The notes below the pieces were generated by a model. The model had not been told where the DNA came from. It did not search any database and saw only the letters and a program-made list of their open reading frames with translations. From NCBI GenBank assembly GCA_029532415.1, contig JAQOTA010000070.1:620001-684000 (forward strand): a stretch of 64,000 bases of DNA. Direction: 5' to 3'. Below, in pieces: positions 35,109-47,363 of the stretch (positions are counted from its first letter, which is position 1; each line of letters begins with the position of its first letter). Both the position numbers and the translations under genes were made by a program. This stretch comes from Marasmius tenuissimus. Lineage: Eukaryota; Basidiomycota; Agaricomycetes; Agaricales; Marasmiaceae.

Positions 35109-35222
35109 TTTGAGGGAATAAAGTCAGTTCACGGCCGGTAATACTACCGTGAATAGTAAACATTCCTTAAACGGCCTGCAAAAAGAGTCAAACGCAAGGG
35201 CTCTCTGACGCCAATGCATGAT

Positions 35223-36505
35223 ATGCCTATAGAAACTGTCTATCAGGTGTGTTATTCACCACTATGACTTTGTTTCAGGAATTGATGTGTCTCGAAACAA
35301 TTTTCAGCCAATGTGAACCATTCAATTTGCTTTGCCTGGCCAGAACCAGCAAGAAACTGCTAGAAATGCTCATGTCGCGGTCCTCAAGCTCGGGGTGGAG
35401 GAAAGCACGGCAGAAGTTTGGTGTACCCGACCCTACTCTTGGAATGAGCGAGCCCGAGCTAGCACATCTGCGTTTCGATAAGCATTGTCACGTACGTGTA
35501 TCGGCGTTTCTCTTTCCTACGAATATCTGACGAAACCTCGAATGCTCAGATTTGTGGTTGTAATGTTCAACAAGGCCCCCTCTTCAATGTCGCCGTGAGA
35601 TGCTGTGAAACATGCGAGAAAGAAAAGTGAGTCGGAATTGTTACATGTTCTCAGAAAGACTGCTTACCGCCACCGCCACCTCACAATTACCCCTTTACCT
35701 GGCTTCAGTTTTGTGTATTTCGAAGACATTATGTCATTACCAGACCCCCTAGTGGACGCTCTCCCTCATCACAACGCCTTCGACAACCTTGCGTCCGGTC
35801 TGTCCCATCCCCACTTTCTTTGCCTTTTGCCTTACATCGAACGTTCTATATCGCGCAATTGTAGAACTCGATGACTTCGACTCCGACGAAGACTTGACGC
35901 CAGCGTTTCGACACATTTCGTAACGGTTCCTCTTACCCGAAACTGAAGATATAATCGAGGAGTATCACCTTCTACCCAAATGAGAGGCAGAGCTTTGGCT
36001 GGCCGGGAGGTTCAAAGGTTATAAATGTGACAAAAAAGGTCGTAATGTCATTCCTTGTCAACGCAAGCTGAAGCTGACGCTCAGCTACTCACCAGCTTTT
36101 TGCAGCTCATCAAGTCGTGGAAGAAGTGGCACGACGGCTATGGCAAAAAGCTTGTAGAGAACGCGTGGCTGGCAAGGGCCAAACGGTGCCGAGAGTGTGT
36201 TGCTAACGGCTGTCATACTTCGCGTTATCGCGTTGATGATTCATCCCGGTGTCAGTGTCTAGTATCCAGAATAGGATGAAAGAGCTGGAATGGAGCCACC
36301 AGGTTCTGGATGACTAGAGGCCACAAGCTTGTCTGTCAATCGAAACCTTTGACTGAACAAAGTGAGTTTGCTTCAGGCTATCTTGTGTTCCCTTCATGTG
36401 GCTAACGGGTCTTTGTTTCTAGTTTGTAACAATATTAAAGACAAACTCAAAGAGGTCGCGCAAGATATTGACGAACCTGTTAACCCACGCCGTTTCGCGT
36501 TTTGA
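35223..36505 (+). CDS. F-box protein, multi-exon
   Basis: The N-terminal block encodes ETIFSQCEPFNLLCLARTSK, the standard F-box of agaricomycete proteins, then MLMSRSSSSGWRKARQKFG and HLRFDKHCH. A 58-nt intron follows, then ICGCNVQQGPLFNVAVRCCETCEKEK, a Cys-rich stretch that commonly follows this F-box type. Further coding appears near 35660-35950 (GFSFVYFEDIM; VELDDFDSDEDL), 36055-36280, and a last exon after a 61-nt intron (NNIKDKLKEVAQDIDEPVN) ending TGA at 36503-36505. The start (MPIETVYQ at 35223) depends on a short 32-nt intron and is uncertain, and middle exon borders are unresolved. F-box proteins select substrates for SCF ubiquitin ligases. Confidence 0.6.
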
Positions 36506-39174
36506 CGTCCAAACAGCGATCTGTACCCCTCGTGTACAATCCACCGGGCGAACTGCGCTTCCCGGGGCCTTTTCTGATATCGTCGAAGAGAGCCACATGT
36601 TATGTACTCGCATCGAGGTCTACAGTGTCCGGTTTGCTACCCAGCGATGGTCCCCAATATAACGTTTTCGGGACGGTACGACGATTTGATTATCATATAT
36701 GTTTTTGGATCAAGAAACATGTTCTAACTGAGTGAAGAGGTCGCTTCGTACCGCAGCTTGTCTATAGTTCTGGGGGGGCAGCTTTAGGATCAGCTGGGGT
36801 TATCTGAGTCTCGACCAACTCCATCTCCAGCTCTCGACGTCAATCACGCTCAGCTTCTCGTTGAAATCCACGGCGTTATCAGCTCGATTCCGATTGAGTA
36901 ACAGTATGACTAGAGTATGATGGAGTGAAGGAAACAGTGGCGGCTATTGACGACGATCGCGTGGCGGCGACTGGCAAGTGTACTGTCTACTGTATCCGCT
37001 GGGCCCGTTGGCAGGTTTTGGTGATTCGTGGCAGCCTATATCTGTCGACGTTCGGGTTTGTCTGAACCAACCTAAAGTACTCTTAGTTAGACTAATTACG
37101 GGAGCTGGCCTTACCGAAGTTCGTGTCCCCGTCACATCGAACGTAGTTTTTAGATAATGCGGAGTGCTGAATCGAAACGAATTGAACGAGTTGAAATCGA
37201 TGACTGTATTGTGGACGTTGCGTATCTTTAGCACGGGGGTATCTGTCGTGACGGGATATGCCAGGTCGACAAAGAGGACCAGTGTACTGGGACAGTTACC
37301 CACAAAGAACGCAGGACTCTAGAGTATGCGTCCGGTTTTCTGCATTAGAGAAATCACGATGGATGACGCAGAGGGGATCTACCGCTATAACACACGTCGA
37401 GGAATGTTGATGTTGATGAATGTAGAGGAAGCAAGAGAGGCACGAGGAGACGGCGGCAGGATAGAGGAAGGACGCTACCACTGCGGACGTCATGCTCATC
37501 TGCTTTGAAGTTGAGCCTTATAGCAAATGAGCTTCATTTCGTCTGGTAAGATCTAAGCAAACGTACCTTTAAATAAGCTCATTATACCGCCCGAGGACTG
37601 GTGATGGTCGATGCGACGCCAACGGCTATACAAGGTTCTATAGTCTCCCCCCACGGTGCAAAACAAGACAGGCCAATAGGTAGATGCAATCAATAAGACC
37701 CAAGTGCATCCTGAAAGCGATATGAGGAATTCGAAGCTAACTATGAGGAGGGAGTTCTCGGGCACTTTGTACTCACAAGGGATTATGTCGGCAGCCGTCG
37801 GTCGCAAATATCAACTACGCCATACGCTTATATTATGCGTGGTTTGAACGTATCCAGAGACTAAATTCTTGTTGAATGCCGCCGGTAAAATTATCCTGAA
37901 AGCAGAAAAGCCCTCGAGACAGAGGCCGCCGTGGCCGAAGGTGGTATCTGAGGTGGAGAAACGTCACAGCAAACGTGTAGGAAGGGCTTCATCTTGCCGA
38001 GGTAGGTCCGAAAGATGTGTTTCATAAGAGCATTATTTTGCAGATCCGAAATTCGAGGATATTCCTATCCACTATGCAACGCGAAACTCATCAGTGTTGA
38101 AACCACTTGAGCACCTCGGAGCACGCACCAGGCCCATGTAAGCTGACATCTAGACCCTCAAAGTAGTTTAAAAGGTCTTTATTTTCCCCCTATACTCTAC
38201 CTCCTTGAATGTACACTGATTTTCTGGAAATTTCCTGACCAGCTTCGTAGCGGTCAATATTGAAGTGACGAGGCAGGAGCTAGGTATTTTACATGGTCTG
38301 GTACGGCAAGAAGTGGTGGAATAAACACTAGGAGGGTCTTGGAGGGTAAGATTAGATATCAGAAAGGGCCCAAGGACGGTAATGATGGTGGTGGTGGGCA
38401 GGGACGACGTGACGCGTAACCCAACTCGATTCTCATTCGGAGCCCTATGGCGGGGGTGTTTCCCACGCTTCAATCAGCACCCCTCTTCGTGGGCTGCCGA
38501 TATATTACATAAGAAGGTGTAGCTGAATACTCACTCGCTTGGGTTCTTGAACCTGACGGCGACCATTGGATTTCCCGATCCTTCTATTTCTCTTGAAGCC
38601 AACGGGTTCCCCCTCAAATCTCGCCTCATCACTTCCATTGTAACTTTCATCTTACGTCTTCCCGGTATCAGCGCTCCATGATGTCCTCCCGCAACAAGGT
38701 CAAGGCACCTACGAAGACGGATTATTGCACGATAGATGAGATATTCAGCGGCATGATGACGAGAGGGAGACAGACCGGATAGTACCGCGTCCCAAGCATG
38801 AGATCATGCTCTCGGACGTTGAAAGCCCATGTGGTTCCCAGTTTATGGACACTGAATCCCGTTTCGGATTCACTACATCGGTATGTTCATGGTAACAATC
38901 ACCCTCAGTTTCTGTGAACAGTCCAATAAGGGATCGGTTCTTCCGTTCGAATGATATAGAGTTCAACCAAATGTTTGATTCCTTCCTCCAGCCTACATCT
39001 CCAGCCTACATCCCCAGCTCATCCTCCTAGTTCAAGCCGCTGGCCTTCACCGATCTGCCTCACACGACCATGCTTATATCGAATCACAAACAAGTTATCC
39101 ACGAGGGTCACAAATCCAATCTTCTTTTTCTCTCCCCTCGTCCCAATCGATTGCGAAGCAGCTCATCCATTTCA
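36506..39174. other. Spacer with weak minus-strand frames
   Basis: Frames at 36944-37303, 37296-37499, 37553-37807 and 38168-38473 (minus) are short. At 36987-37499 two competing splice models both stay open, so I cannot choose one. No motif is recognised. Confidence 0.3.
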
Positions 39175-40071
39175 ATGATTCCACCTGAACTTCTTCAACT
39201 CATCTTTGACTTTTGCTTCGACCGTCCACTTGCGACAGCCACCAATACGACCACACTCGCCTTCACACAGGTATGCCGAGCGTGGCGTTCATTGTCCTTG
39301 TCCACGCCCATGCTGTGGTCTACAATCAACTTGTGCGATAAACCCTCTGCTGAGCTCTGTCTCTCTCGCTCGGGGGAAGCAGATTTATCGCTCGTAGCAC
39401 CAGGGTCTTCACTGGCGTACGAGGGGCCATTGGTCGCCGTCAGACACCGCATACACAGTATTGACGCTGTGATAAACGTTCACTTCATGTCGAGGTTGTT
39501 CAAGGGCATGCTCGTCGATCCCCGACTTAGAGCCCCGGCATCGGCAGGAATCGGGGCTGACTCGACAGTTACGTTGGAACGTCTGACGGATCTGAATTTA
39601 CGGGCTCAAGCTGCCTCTACCTGCCTCGACCTCTCCTTCGTCCATATCCCCTCTATCCGGAACCTTTCCCTCGACTTTGTCAAGCTAGATTGGGCACTGC
39701 TTGTACACGGAAAACAGAAACGAGGGTTTCGGAGCTTGAGCTTGACCAGGGTCGATGTCTCTATGAACGAGCTGCTGGTCATGATAGAACAGAGCGACGA
39801 GGTATTTCTCGAGAACGTGACCACACCAAATCTCTCAGGCGTCTCGCGTCTAAACAAGATTTCCCCTCCAACGCTCCGTAAAATCAGCATTATATCACAC
39901 GAAAAGCAATTCATCGATGCCCTCATCTCGATACTGGTGCTTCCCAATACAACAAAGGTGGTTACGCGCTGCCTGGACAACCCATTGATGTTCCTATTTG
40001 CTGGAGCTCATGGAGGTAATACACTTGGAGGCCTGGGAAGGTGGAATATGCTGGAAGTGTTGGGAGCTTAG
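39175..40071 (+). CDS. F-box protein, single exon, 298 aa
   Basis: An uninterrupted frame runs from ATG 39175 to a TAG at 40071. It begins MIPPELLQLIFDFCFDRPLA and continues LAFTQVCRAWRSLSLSTPMLWSTINL, the F-box layout (PPELL..IF, VCRAWR, TP.LWS.I) of large mushroom F-box families. The rest has leucine-rich-like strands (LTDLNLRAQAASTCLDLSFV, IRNLSLDFVKLDW, FRSLSLTRVDV), typical of the substrate-binding part. The frame is open for another 35 codons upstream to 39070, but starting at the F-box Met matches relatives better. At about 300 residues it is shorter than the usual 450-550, so the C-terminal repeats may be truncated. The likely role is substrate choice for an SCF ubiquitin ligase. Confidence 0.78.
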   Translation: MIPPELLQLIFDFCFDRPLATATNTTTLAFTQVCRAWRSLSLSTPMLWSTINLCDKPSAELCLSRSGEADLSLVAPGSSLAYEGPLVAVRHRIHSIDAVINVHFMSRLFKGMLVDPRLRAPASAGIGADSTVTLERLTDLNLRAQAASTCLDLSFVHIPSIRNLSLDFVKLDWALLVHGKQKRGFRSLSLTRVDVSMNELLVMIEQSDEVFLENVTTPNLSGVSRLNKISPPTLRKISIISHEKQFIDALISILVLPNTTKVVTRCLDNPLMFLFAGAHGGNTLGGLGRWNMLEVLGA

Positions 40072-42282
40072 TTGATCGATCTCGTCGGGGGGTGGCATTC
40101 GACATTTTCATATCAAAAACTGTCAGGAAGTATCTCAGTTACGTCTGGACTTCTGGAATCAATAATTTGCCTGCGTAAACAATTCGGCTCAAAATTTGGC
40201 TGTACACAATATCGGACATCGACCATCTGAGAGTTCATTTCAAGCTGCGAGATCTTATCTCGCAAAACTCCGCTTCCTCCAGTATACAGACGTGTCATTC
40301 TCATGATGGCTCAGTTGTTATGTTAGGAGATGGGAGTAAGAGTTTTGTTATACGTGCATAGGCCCCAGTGTAAGGGCAACCAGTAATATAGCGCCTGCAA
40401 TCAGACTCGAGACTGGGTTGAGCATTGTATGCTTTCAGCCCGGTTGGGGAATACAGGTAGCCTCCACCGATGCTCTTTCGCTGAGTCAGAAAGTAGGTCT
40501 TTGTTACACCGTCTGTCTCTTTCGTCGTGACGCTAGGCCTGAGACTACCTTCAGGGTAGCCCTCAAGTAGTCATGTTAAAAGGACAGCGCATTTACGTTT
40601 CGTCGTCAGAAGACAAAACACTGATCGGTGATAAACGGTTGACAAACTGAGTCTAGTAAGATAGAGGGGCACATCGACTTCACAGCTGTCAAACGAGAGG
40701 GGACGTTCTTCGGGGTATGCACACTGTCACCGACTCCAGCACCGCCAGTTTAGGTACACAGGTACAGAGGTTCTCGCACATCAATCAGCCATGTGTTGAT
40801 GTCAAGTCCAAGCAGTACGTAGGCTCGTACCGTGCCTGTAGCCTGTAGGAAATAGAATTCGGAATGAAGAATCGCCCCCCCGTGCGGTGGTAAGATCAAC
40901 AAGAAGTCATAGCCTGATGGAATCTGGGTGGAATCAAGAAAACGACGCGGTGACAGACTCAAAATTATCAGTAGTGCCTGACACGTCAGTGGAGCAAAGC
41001 GAAAGGCGGCAATTGAAGGAGATGTGCATGTGAACCTTGGCTTTGATATCGCGTCTGCCATGGAGAACATGCAACGTTGCCGAGAAGGACATGTCCAGTG
41101 TAGAAGCCTGTTGATCGCAGCGAGCAAACATCAGTACTGGAAGGGCCCCCAGAAAACATCCCGATCAATCCAATTGGTTGGTGCTTCTTCGAGACTTCAT
41201 CATTGTGAACGGGGTCCAGGATTGGGTAACAAAAGTCATGAGCGGTCAGACCAAATGATCATAACCTCGTCATAGCGCTTGAATCGCTATGTTTGTCGCC
41301 GATATTCTCGAGCCAGTTCAGTTTTTAAAAGGAAGGCGCGCTTGATGCAATATGCGCAGATATGGTGTCGGCAACGTGCAACCCCCACGATGCCAGCAGC
41401 TAGCGAGGAGGCATTCGGTGCTTGTACGGGAGCGCCGTTCTTTATTTGGTAAGGCGACAAGTCGTGGATTCGAAACAGCTGAGAACTGAGAATCTTACGG
41501 TCTGAGGCAAAAGGGGCTGGTGCGTCTGAAGGTCTCTGTGATCCGGTTACACAAGCGACACAGTTGCGCCTTGTCATGTAAACATACTTTTTGACCTTGA
41601 AGTCCGAAGATTGGAGCTTGAATGAAGCAAAAAGTCATATATCCCTGATCTTCTCCCAGACATAGTGATGACAGTTAAATATTCACGAAGCACTGAAGAC
41701 CACTGACACGAATGCCCCACTCTGTCTCCGAGACACTTGTCTAGTCGGATCTTATCGTAGGGGATGGTTGATGGCAGAAGATACTTAGCAAAGAACGAAA
41801 CGATGGCCGCAGAATGGGTATCCGTCGCGGCCGCCGTTCAAGGTCATTAAGTCGACAATGGTATCTTTGAACTAGAGATGCAGTCAGTACGCGGTTCATG
41901 ATCAGAACATGAAACTATGGCCTTCTGGCTCTAGAGCATACGTACTAACAACGATGTGACATAAAGTGTATGGATCTAAATGAGTAAAATAAAATTCCCT
42001 GATGATCTTACTGTAACTCTAATAGTAATATAAGTAACTGCGTCAGTCAAATCACAGACGTATCCTCCAACCAGTGATATGTTAAGGGAAGCTGTGATAC
42101 GTCTTCGGGAATGAGGATCAGATTGTGTACAGTCATGGACCTGCCTAAGTTTGGCCATCATGGCTGTTGAGTCGTGGCTCAACCCATTTTGAAGAATGCT
42201 CACGAACTCGGGGAGAGTGAAGAGTTTTTTGTGATCATATTGCAAAGACTAGGATGTCTCAATCTGTGTTGCTGAAAGTTAG
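40072..42282. other. Spacer; unresolved small minus-strand frames
   Basis: Minus frames at 40750-41127 and 41287-41577 (the latter with CVACVTGSQ and RCRHHICAYC cysteine pairs) are open but isolated. I see no supported gene. Confidence 0.35.
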
Positions 42283-44176
42283 TTACTGATTTTCATCCGC
42301 CACCATCAATTCAAGCACAGATGCCTCTGCCAGATCCCACACTTTCACTAATCGTAGTCCCAGACCAGATCTATCAAAGTACGTCAGCGTTGTGGCTTCA
42401 AAAAAGAGAAATTCGCTTACGCGAATGCAACAAATTCATCTAAATTGCGCTCTTTAGCATGGTACATGATAAGCATGGTGAGGTCCTGGTTGTATGCTCT
42501 AATTCCACCAGCCCCAAAATTGGGTAGAAGTGGAGATGGTGCCTTCAGGGCAACGATCATTAGTTGATTCCAAATGTAGTGAATTTTGACTGAATCAAAT
42601 TGACTGACTGTCTCCACCTGTGTGTGTTCCAGAGGCGTTTGCTTGACGTGAGAGAGCACATAGTCATCTTTTTTATCATCGAAAATCAATCTAAATATCC
42701 AAAAGATGTTGAAAACCCGTGAACTCACGTATCAGGAGGCGACTGTTCTTCCCCATCGCAGCGCGCACGGTAGTCATGATTTTCAGAGCCTCGGCATCCG
42801 GCCAGTTGTGAATGATGTTCCTCAACTGCATCAATAATGAGATGAGTCACTGAATTTGAGCGAAGATCCCAGGATCTCACATAGTAGACATCTTGATCTT
42901 TTGCTGGAAGAGTCTCAAAGAAGTTGCCAGCGATGAAGCTGACGCGAGACTCCTGAATGGCTTCGGGAAATTCCTGTTTCCAATGCTGACGGGGGATTGT
43001 CCGTCATTCATCAAAACCGGCTGGAAGAACGCGTACCTCTTTCGCTTGAGCGATCGTTGCTTCAAGGTCGAAAAGTGTAACCTTCACGTTCGGAAACTTC
43101 TTGGCTAATGGCAGCGAGAACGCGCCGACACCTGAACCAACATCACAGATGGTCTTCATTGATGACCACGGATAATCTGTGAGCAATACATGAGTCCGAA
43201 TGTGAGAATTAAGAATACAATGTGTTCACGGTGGAGTATTGCCAACGAATTCATGACATGTCCCAGTCCCAACATGGCACGTCCAAAAGTCTGTGATCAC
43301 CACGAGGTGTATCGATACTCAATGATAGCACGAGGAAGAGGGAATGATTTCCTCACCGCGCGTTCAGTGGGCTGTTGTGATTGAGAGTTCAGCACACGAA
43401 AAATTGACCCATACTCACACTCACATTTGCAATAAGCCAATTGAAGAAAGTGCCCTCAACACTATTGCCGGCCACCGTGGTCATGAATGGGGACTTGGAC
43501 GGATCCCAGGAGTTTGCCGTGGATGCGTCCTTGAAATCACGGTACAAATTGACCGCCGCACGTGGTGCATACTCGGCCTGACAGTAAGCCAGAGCAGAGA
43601 TACCATCGTTGGACTGAAGATAGACTGATATTCGGTTGTTTGCAAAAATATCTGGCTTGGCTGTTGACCAGAGCGTCAGTGTATGGACACAAAAATATTT
43701 CGAACGATACTGGCCTTCCTTGAAGATATTGACCGTTGCCAGAAGCCGGAGGACATGGGCTAGTTTTTGACTATCAATCTGGGCTAACGATGCCAATTTC
43801 TCGATGTGTAGCCCTTCTGGATGTTCACTTAGTAGATCCGCAATTCGAGCTTCAATAGCGACCTTGACACATGCCCAGTCGAGTGCTTGTGCCCTCTGCG
43901 TTGAAAATTAGATTAGGATTGTGCCAGAGAAGACGAACTCACATTGATGATTGTATGGGCGGGGGGAGCCAACAGGTCGCACAATTGTTCGCATGCTCCC
44001 TCCAGTACACGGACTGCCTTCCTGAGAGCGACGGCGTCCTCCGCAAGGTCGAGAGGGTGCTTTAAGGTGGAATCGAGTGCTGGCACCTCTCCGTGCTGCT
44101 CGTAAGCATTCATGGCATCTTCGGAAGCGGTATTAATGAGCCGGAGAAGTTCTTGGACGGTTTCGCGACCAGGCAT
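42283..44176 (-). CDS. SAM-dependent O-methyltransferase (COMT type), 463 aa, 10 exons
   Basis: Exons: 43943-44176, 43715-43895, 43425-43660, 43357-43371, 43230-43290, 43037-43176, 42881-42973, 42729-42825, 42421-42667, 42283-42370; total 1392 nt and all phases agree. The N-terminal half (residues 1-200) is the dimerisation/winged-helix part (KLAHVLRLLATVNIFKE, PDIFANNRIS). The SAM site is DVGSGVGAFSLPLA, with GSGVG at 256-260. LRNIIHNWPD at 321-330 holds the likely catalytic base His326. The C-terminus has PNFGAGGIRAYNQDLTMLI, usual in fungal relatives. It probably methylates a phenolic or other hydroxyl of a small molecule in the cytosol. Intron 2 appears to be GC-AG, and exon 4 is only 15 nt. 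It lies 0.7 kb downstream of the adenylating-enzyme gene on the same strand. Confidence 0.9.
43661..43714 (-). other. Probable GC-AG intron in the O-methyltransferase gene
   Basis: The only split that keeps the frame (FKE-A-KPDIFANN) uses donor AAG|GCCAGT and acceptor CAACAG, 54 nt long with an ACTGAC branch site. A GT donor four bases downstream would give the wrong phase. Confidence 0.6.
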
Positions 44177-44913
44177 ACTGGCTGATGTATGAGTTTGCTG
44201 GTATTCCGCTCGGGAGGTCTTGTAAATAAACGATTGGCTTTGCTGTGAGAAAAAGCGTGATAAAATCAAGTGTTCAGAAAGTTCATCATCAAGAGCGACC
44301 CCCACATCATCATCTTGCCGCCTGAACCTCGGTACCCGTGATGCATGATGGAGTCAAACTTGAGTACCGTGGGAGATACACATTCTCGATTGTATCAAGA
44401 CCATTTTCTCACGATCGCAGCTAGCAGGTTCTTGATATCAGTGATTGAGGCCCTGAGGACTCCCTCCCTTCGAGGCTTGGTAGAGATAAACACTCCGATC
44501 AGAACTTCTGTCAAGATGAGGGAGCTCTGTGGGAACGCCTATTCAAAAATCCTTTGGCCCTTCGTTCGTTGTACTTCTGGGTTACTTGATGAGATCATAA
44601 CTGCAATACCCGACATTGTGTATCTTCATCGCCTCCCGAGGCAATATCGGCTTCACAAAAACGGGATCTCCAATATTTTTGGATAGGACGAACTTAGTCA
44701 TGCAGTGCACAGACAAAGGTGGTATCCTCCACATTATTTGTTTGCGGGAGAAGCTGAGCCAGCGACTCGAAATCAGACACACGTCACGAAATATGTATAC
44801 AATTATACGAATCGAGATCACACTCCGACGGAGCCTGGACCCCCTTTCAGACCGTGGCATACTGGTAGATTGAATAGTACTACTGTACGAGCGCACAGGA
44901 ATGATTGGGGCTG

Positions 44914-47363
44914 TTAGAGCAAGCTTCTGGCCATGAGAGCCGGATGAGCGTTCAAGAGAGAATCCCCACATCCCTCGTATAGTTTGTCAATCTCATCCCT
45001 GTAGAGTTGGAGATTCTGAGCACGCTTCGGTGAGCCCTTGGGCGTATAAACCATAGGCTTGGTTGAGGATATCACGAGAATCATCTATATGATTGGGTTC
45101 CAGTTCTAGACACAGGATAGGGGAGGAATCGACGTACCTCACGAGAAATGGAACAGAAAAAAGGGTATCGGTCATTCATTAGCTGGACGGTTGGCCAGAT
45201 GATCTCTCGCACAGCTTCGATGGGCCCGTCGAGGAAATTTTGGGGCAAATCTTGCAAGTCAACCAGAACTCCCAGGCGTGGACGCGCTTGTCCAAATAAC
45301 TGAGCAGATTTAATGTATGGATTCGAAGCTATGATGTTCTCTGTCGGGTCGTTAGTATGACTCCGTGCTGGAGCCTCGGTAGTTCCGTTGACTCACCCAA
45401 GCGAACTGGATGGACCTACAAAATGCGATCAGTGTGGGTGCTGCGAGATTTTGAAAGCGATACGCACCACTTCACCGCTCGAAAGCATAATCTGATCATC
45501 CAATCGGCCTACAGAATAACATTCAAGTCTTCAAGGTATCCTCTGACAGTATTATCTTCAAGAGAACGTACCGATAACTTTCCACCAGTCTCTTCGTGTG
45601 GGATGGGGTACCATCAAATCCCCCGTGACATAGACTTCATTTCTCTGGAGCTCGCCGCTAATGAACGGAGACTCCTGTTGGGCCGTTGGCTTATCGTAAA
45701 GATGTTAGGTTGCACACCTCTCTGTAAGAGACTGTGACTTACTATAACAATACCATGGAATGTTCCGTCCCCTTGGTCAATAACTCTTAGCATACATTGC
45801 GGACTGAGCTGGAAATAGTCCCAATCCTCGCCCGCGTTATCTGCATGGGGAGTCAGTGTTGAGATCGACCACCAGAATTGACGAGGTTCGAACCAACAGG
45901 TATGGCGCTGACATGTCCGCCTTCGGTCCTGTGGTTTTGAACCGGTGTGAATGAGACAGCATCGGAAGAGGATACGGACGTACGATCCGTAGGTATTCGA
46001 CAGATTGACCCCACTCTGAGAAAGGATTTCACCAGCAGATTGCTTCAAGACTTTGCCTCCGAAGAGCTACGTTTGCGTGTCAAATGAGTCAGATAGATCG
46101 TGAAGAATTCGCGAACGCCATACCACTGCTTTGAGTGTCTTGAGGTACGAGATCTTGTCGCTGTCATTTGCCCACTCCTACAAGCCGACGATGTAATTAG
46201 AACCAGCCTCTTGATCAACAGGGCTGATTAGATCTTACTTCAAGAAATCGAGTGTGAGTAAGGGCATAATCGGAGTTCGTCACACGCATTCCGTGAAAAC
46301 AAAACTCGGCTGAGGGAAGTACCGCCGGAGAGGACGGCTTGAATACCCCTAATGTAAGCCCTGCTGCTGGCTACAGCTCGTTGAACCGCTCAATTAAGAC
46401 TCATCTGCCAGCGAAAACGGCCCAACTCACCGTCCAATAGAGGAAGAGCAATCCGAGGGTATGGAATAACTCGATACTGTGACAACTGATGACTGCACCG
46501 CTGAGGTTGTGCGAAATTTGATTCGCTGCCAGAAAACGGTAAGTAGAGGATTGATATGAGGGTGAAAGAGATAATCTTACGCGGCACAGGTATACGAGCA
46601 TGTTGTATTTGCATACCTACTGTCCAACGTACAACTTTAGGAAATTCCGAGGTGGAACCTGGAGAGAACGCCAATTAGCCAGAGTAAAGCAACAGGGATG
46701 AACACTGCGAACTGGATGAGTGGATGATGATGCCCGGCGAAGATGGAAGATAAGTCTTCTTTGGGAGACGAGAGAACCATGTGTCGCCATAAAGCACCTC
46801 GTTTTCAGGAAGAGAGTGAACCTTCACAAGAGTCGAGTCCCGGATGAGAGAAACAGCAGCGTCCGCAGTCGACCGTAGATGGTGATCATCGCTAATTATG
46901 AGATGCGAAACACGGGCGCTCTTCATCAGATGTGCAACGACACGGGCGGAGAATCTTGGTGAAATGGGGAAGGGTACTACTCCTAGTCGGAGCAGGCCGA
47001 CAATGACGGTGTAAGTGGTGATGGTGTCTATAAGGGAAATGAGTAGGTCAATCAATACAGTGCTGCAAAATGATTGAGGCATGATATACCAGCCGTAGAC
47101 AGAATGGCAACAACGGGATAGTCGTCGCGTGCACCATTCGGATCGATGTCGAAGACGCCGGCCAGAAGAGATCCCGCCCTGTGGTAGGCATCCGAGAACT
47201 GGGAGTAGGTGACTTTATTGACGTCTTCATCATGAGTCCCCGCGGCATAAACAAATATCGGATGGTGGGGGTTGTTCTCCCTGTGCCAGTCGTAGATCTC
47301 TGCTATGGAGAGACTGCCATCCAACGGTGGACGGTGGAATTCGGTGTTTCGAGGAACTGCCAT
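44914..47363 (-). CDS. Stand-alone adenylation-domain enzyme (fungal adenylate-forming reductase family, no T or R domain), 571 aa, 14 exons
   Basis: Exons: 47090-47363, 46713-47027, 46581-46658, 46431-46525, 46239-46370, 46124-46177, 45984-46066, 45894-45928, 45743-45840, 45572-45689, 45468-45508, 45397-45415, 45138-45340, 44914-45084; total 1716 nt, all in phase. It is an ANL-superfamily adenylation domain: A3 loop HSSSST (194-199; usual form HSSGST), LGLLFLYWT, A5 YGSTEGG (342-348), A7 VTGDL (Asp412), A8 GRLDDQIMLSSGE from 428, and the A10 segment TPKGSPKR with Lys531. It should activate a carboxylic acid as acyl-AMP. Relatives from mushrooms normally continue into carrier and reductase domains. 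Here a TAA follows about 40 residues after A10, and I find no carrier motif downstream. The 2.1-kb gap to the divergent MFS gene may hold a shared promoter. Confidence 0.88.

Noticed and set aside
36987..37499. Three-exon minus-strand gene
   Set aside because: Two splice models with different phases both stay open and neither gives a recognisable protein.
44582..44971. Minus-strand 129-codon frame as a carrier domain of the adenylating enzyme
   Set aside because: It runs in a different frame from the last exon and lacks the carrier DSL/DSx motif.
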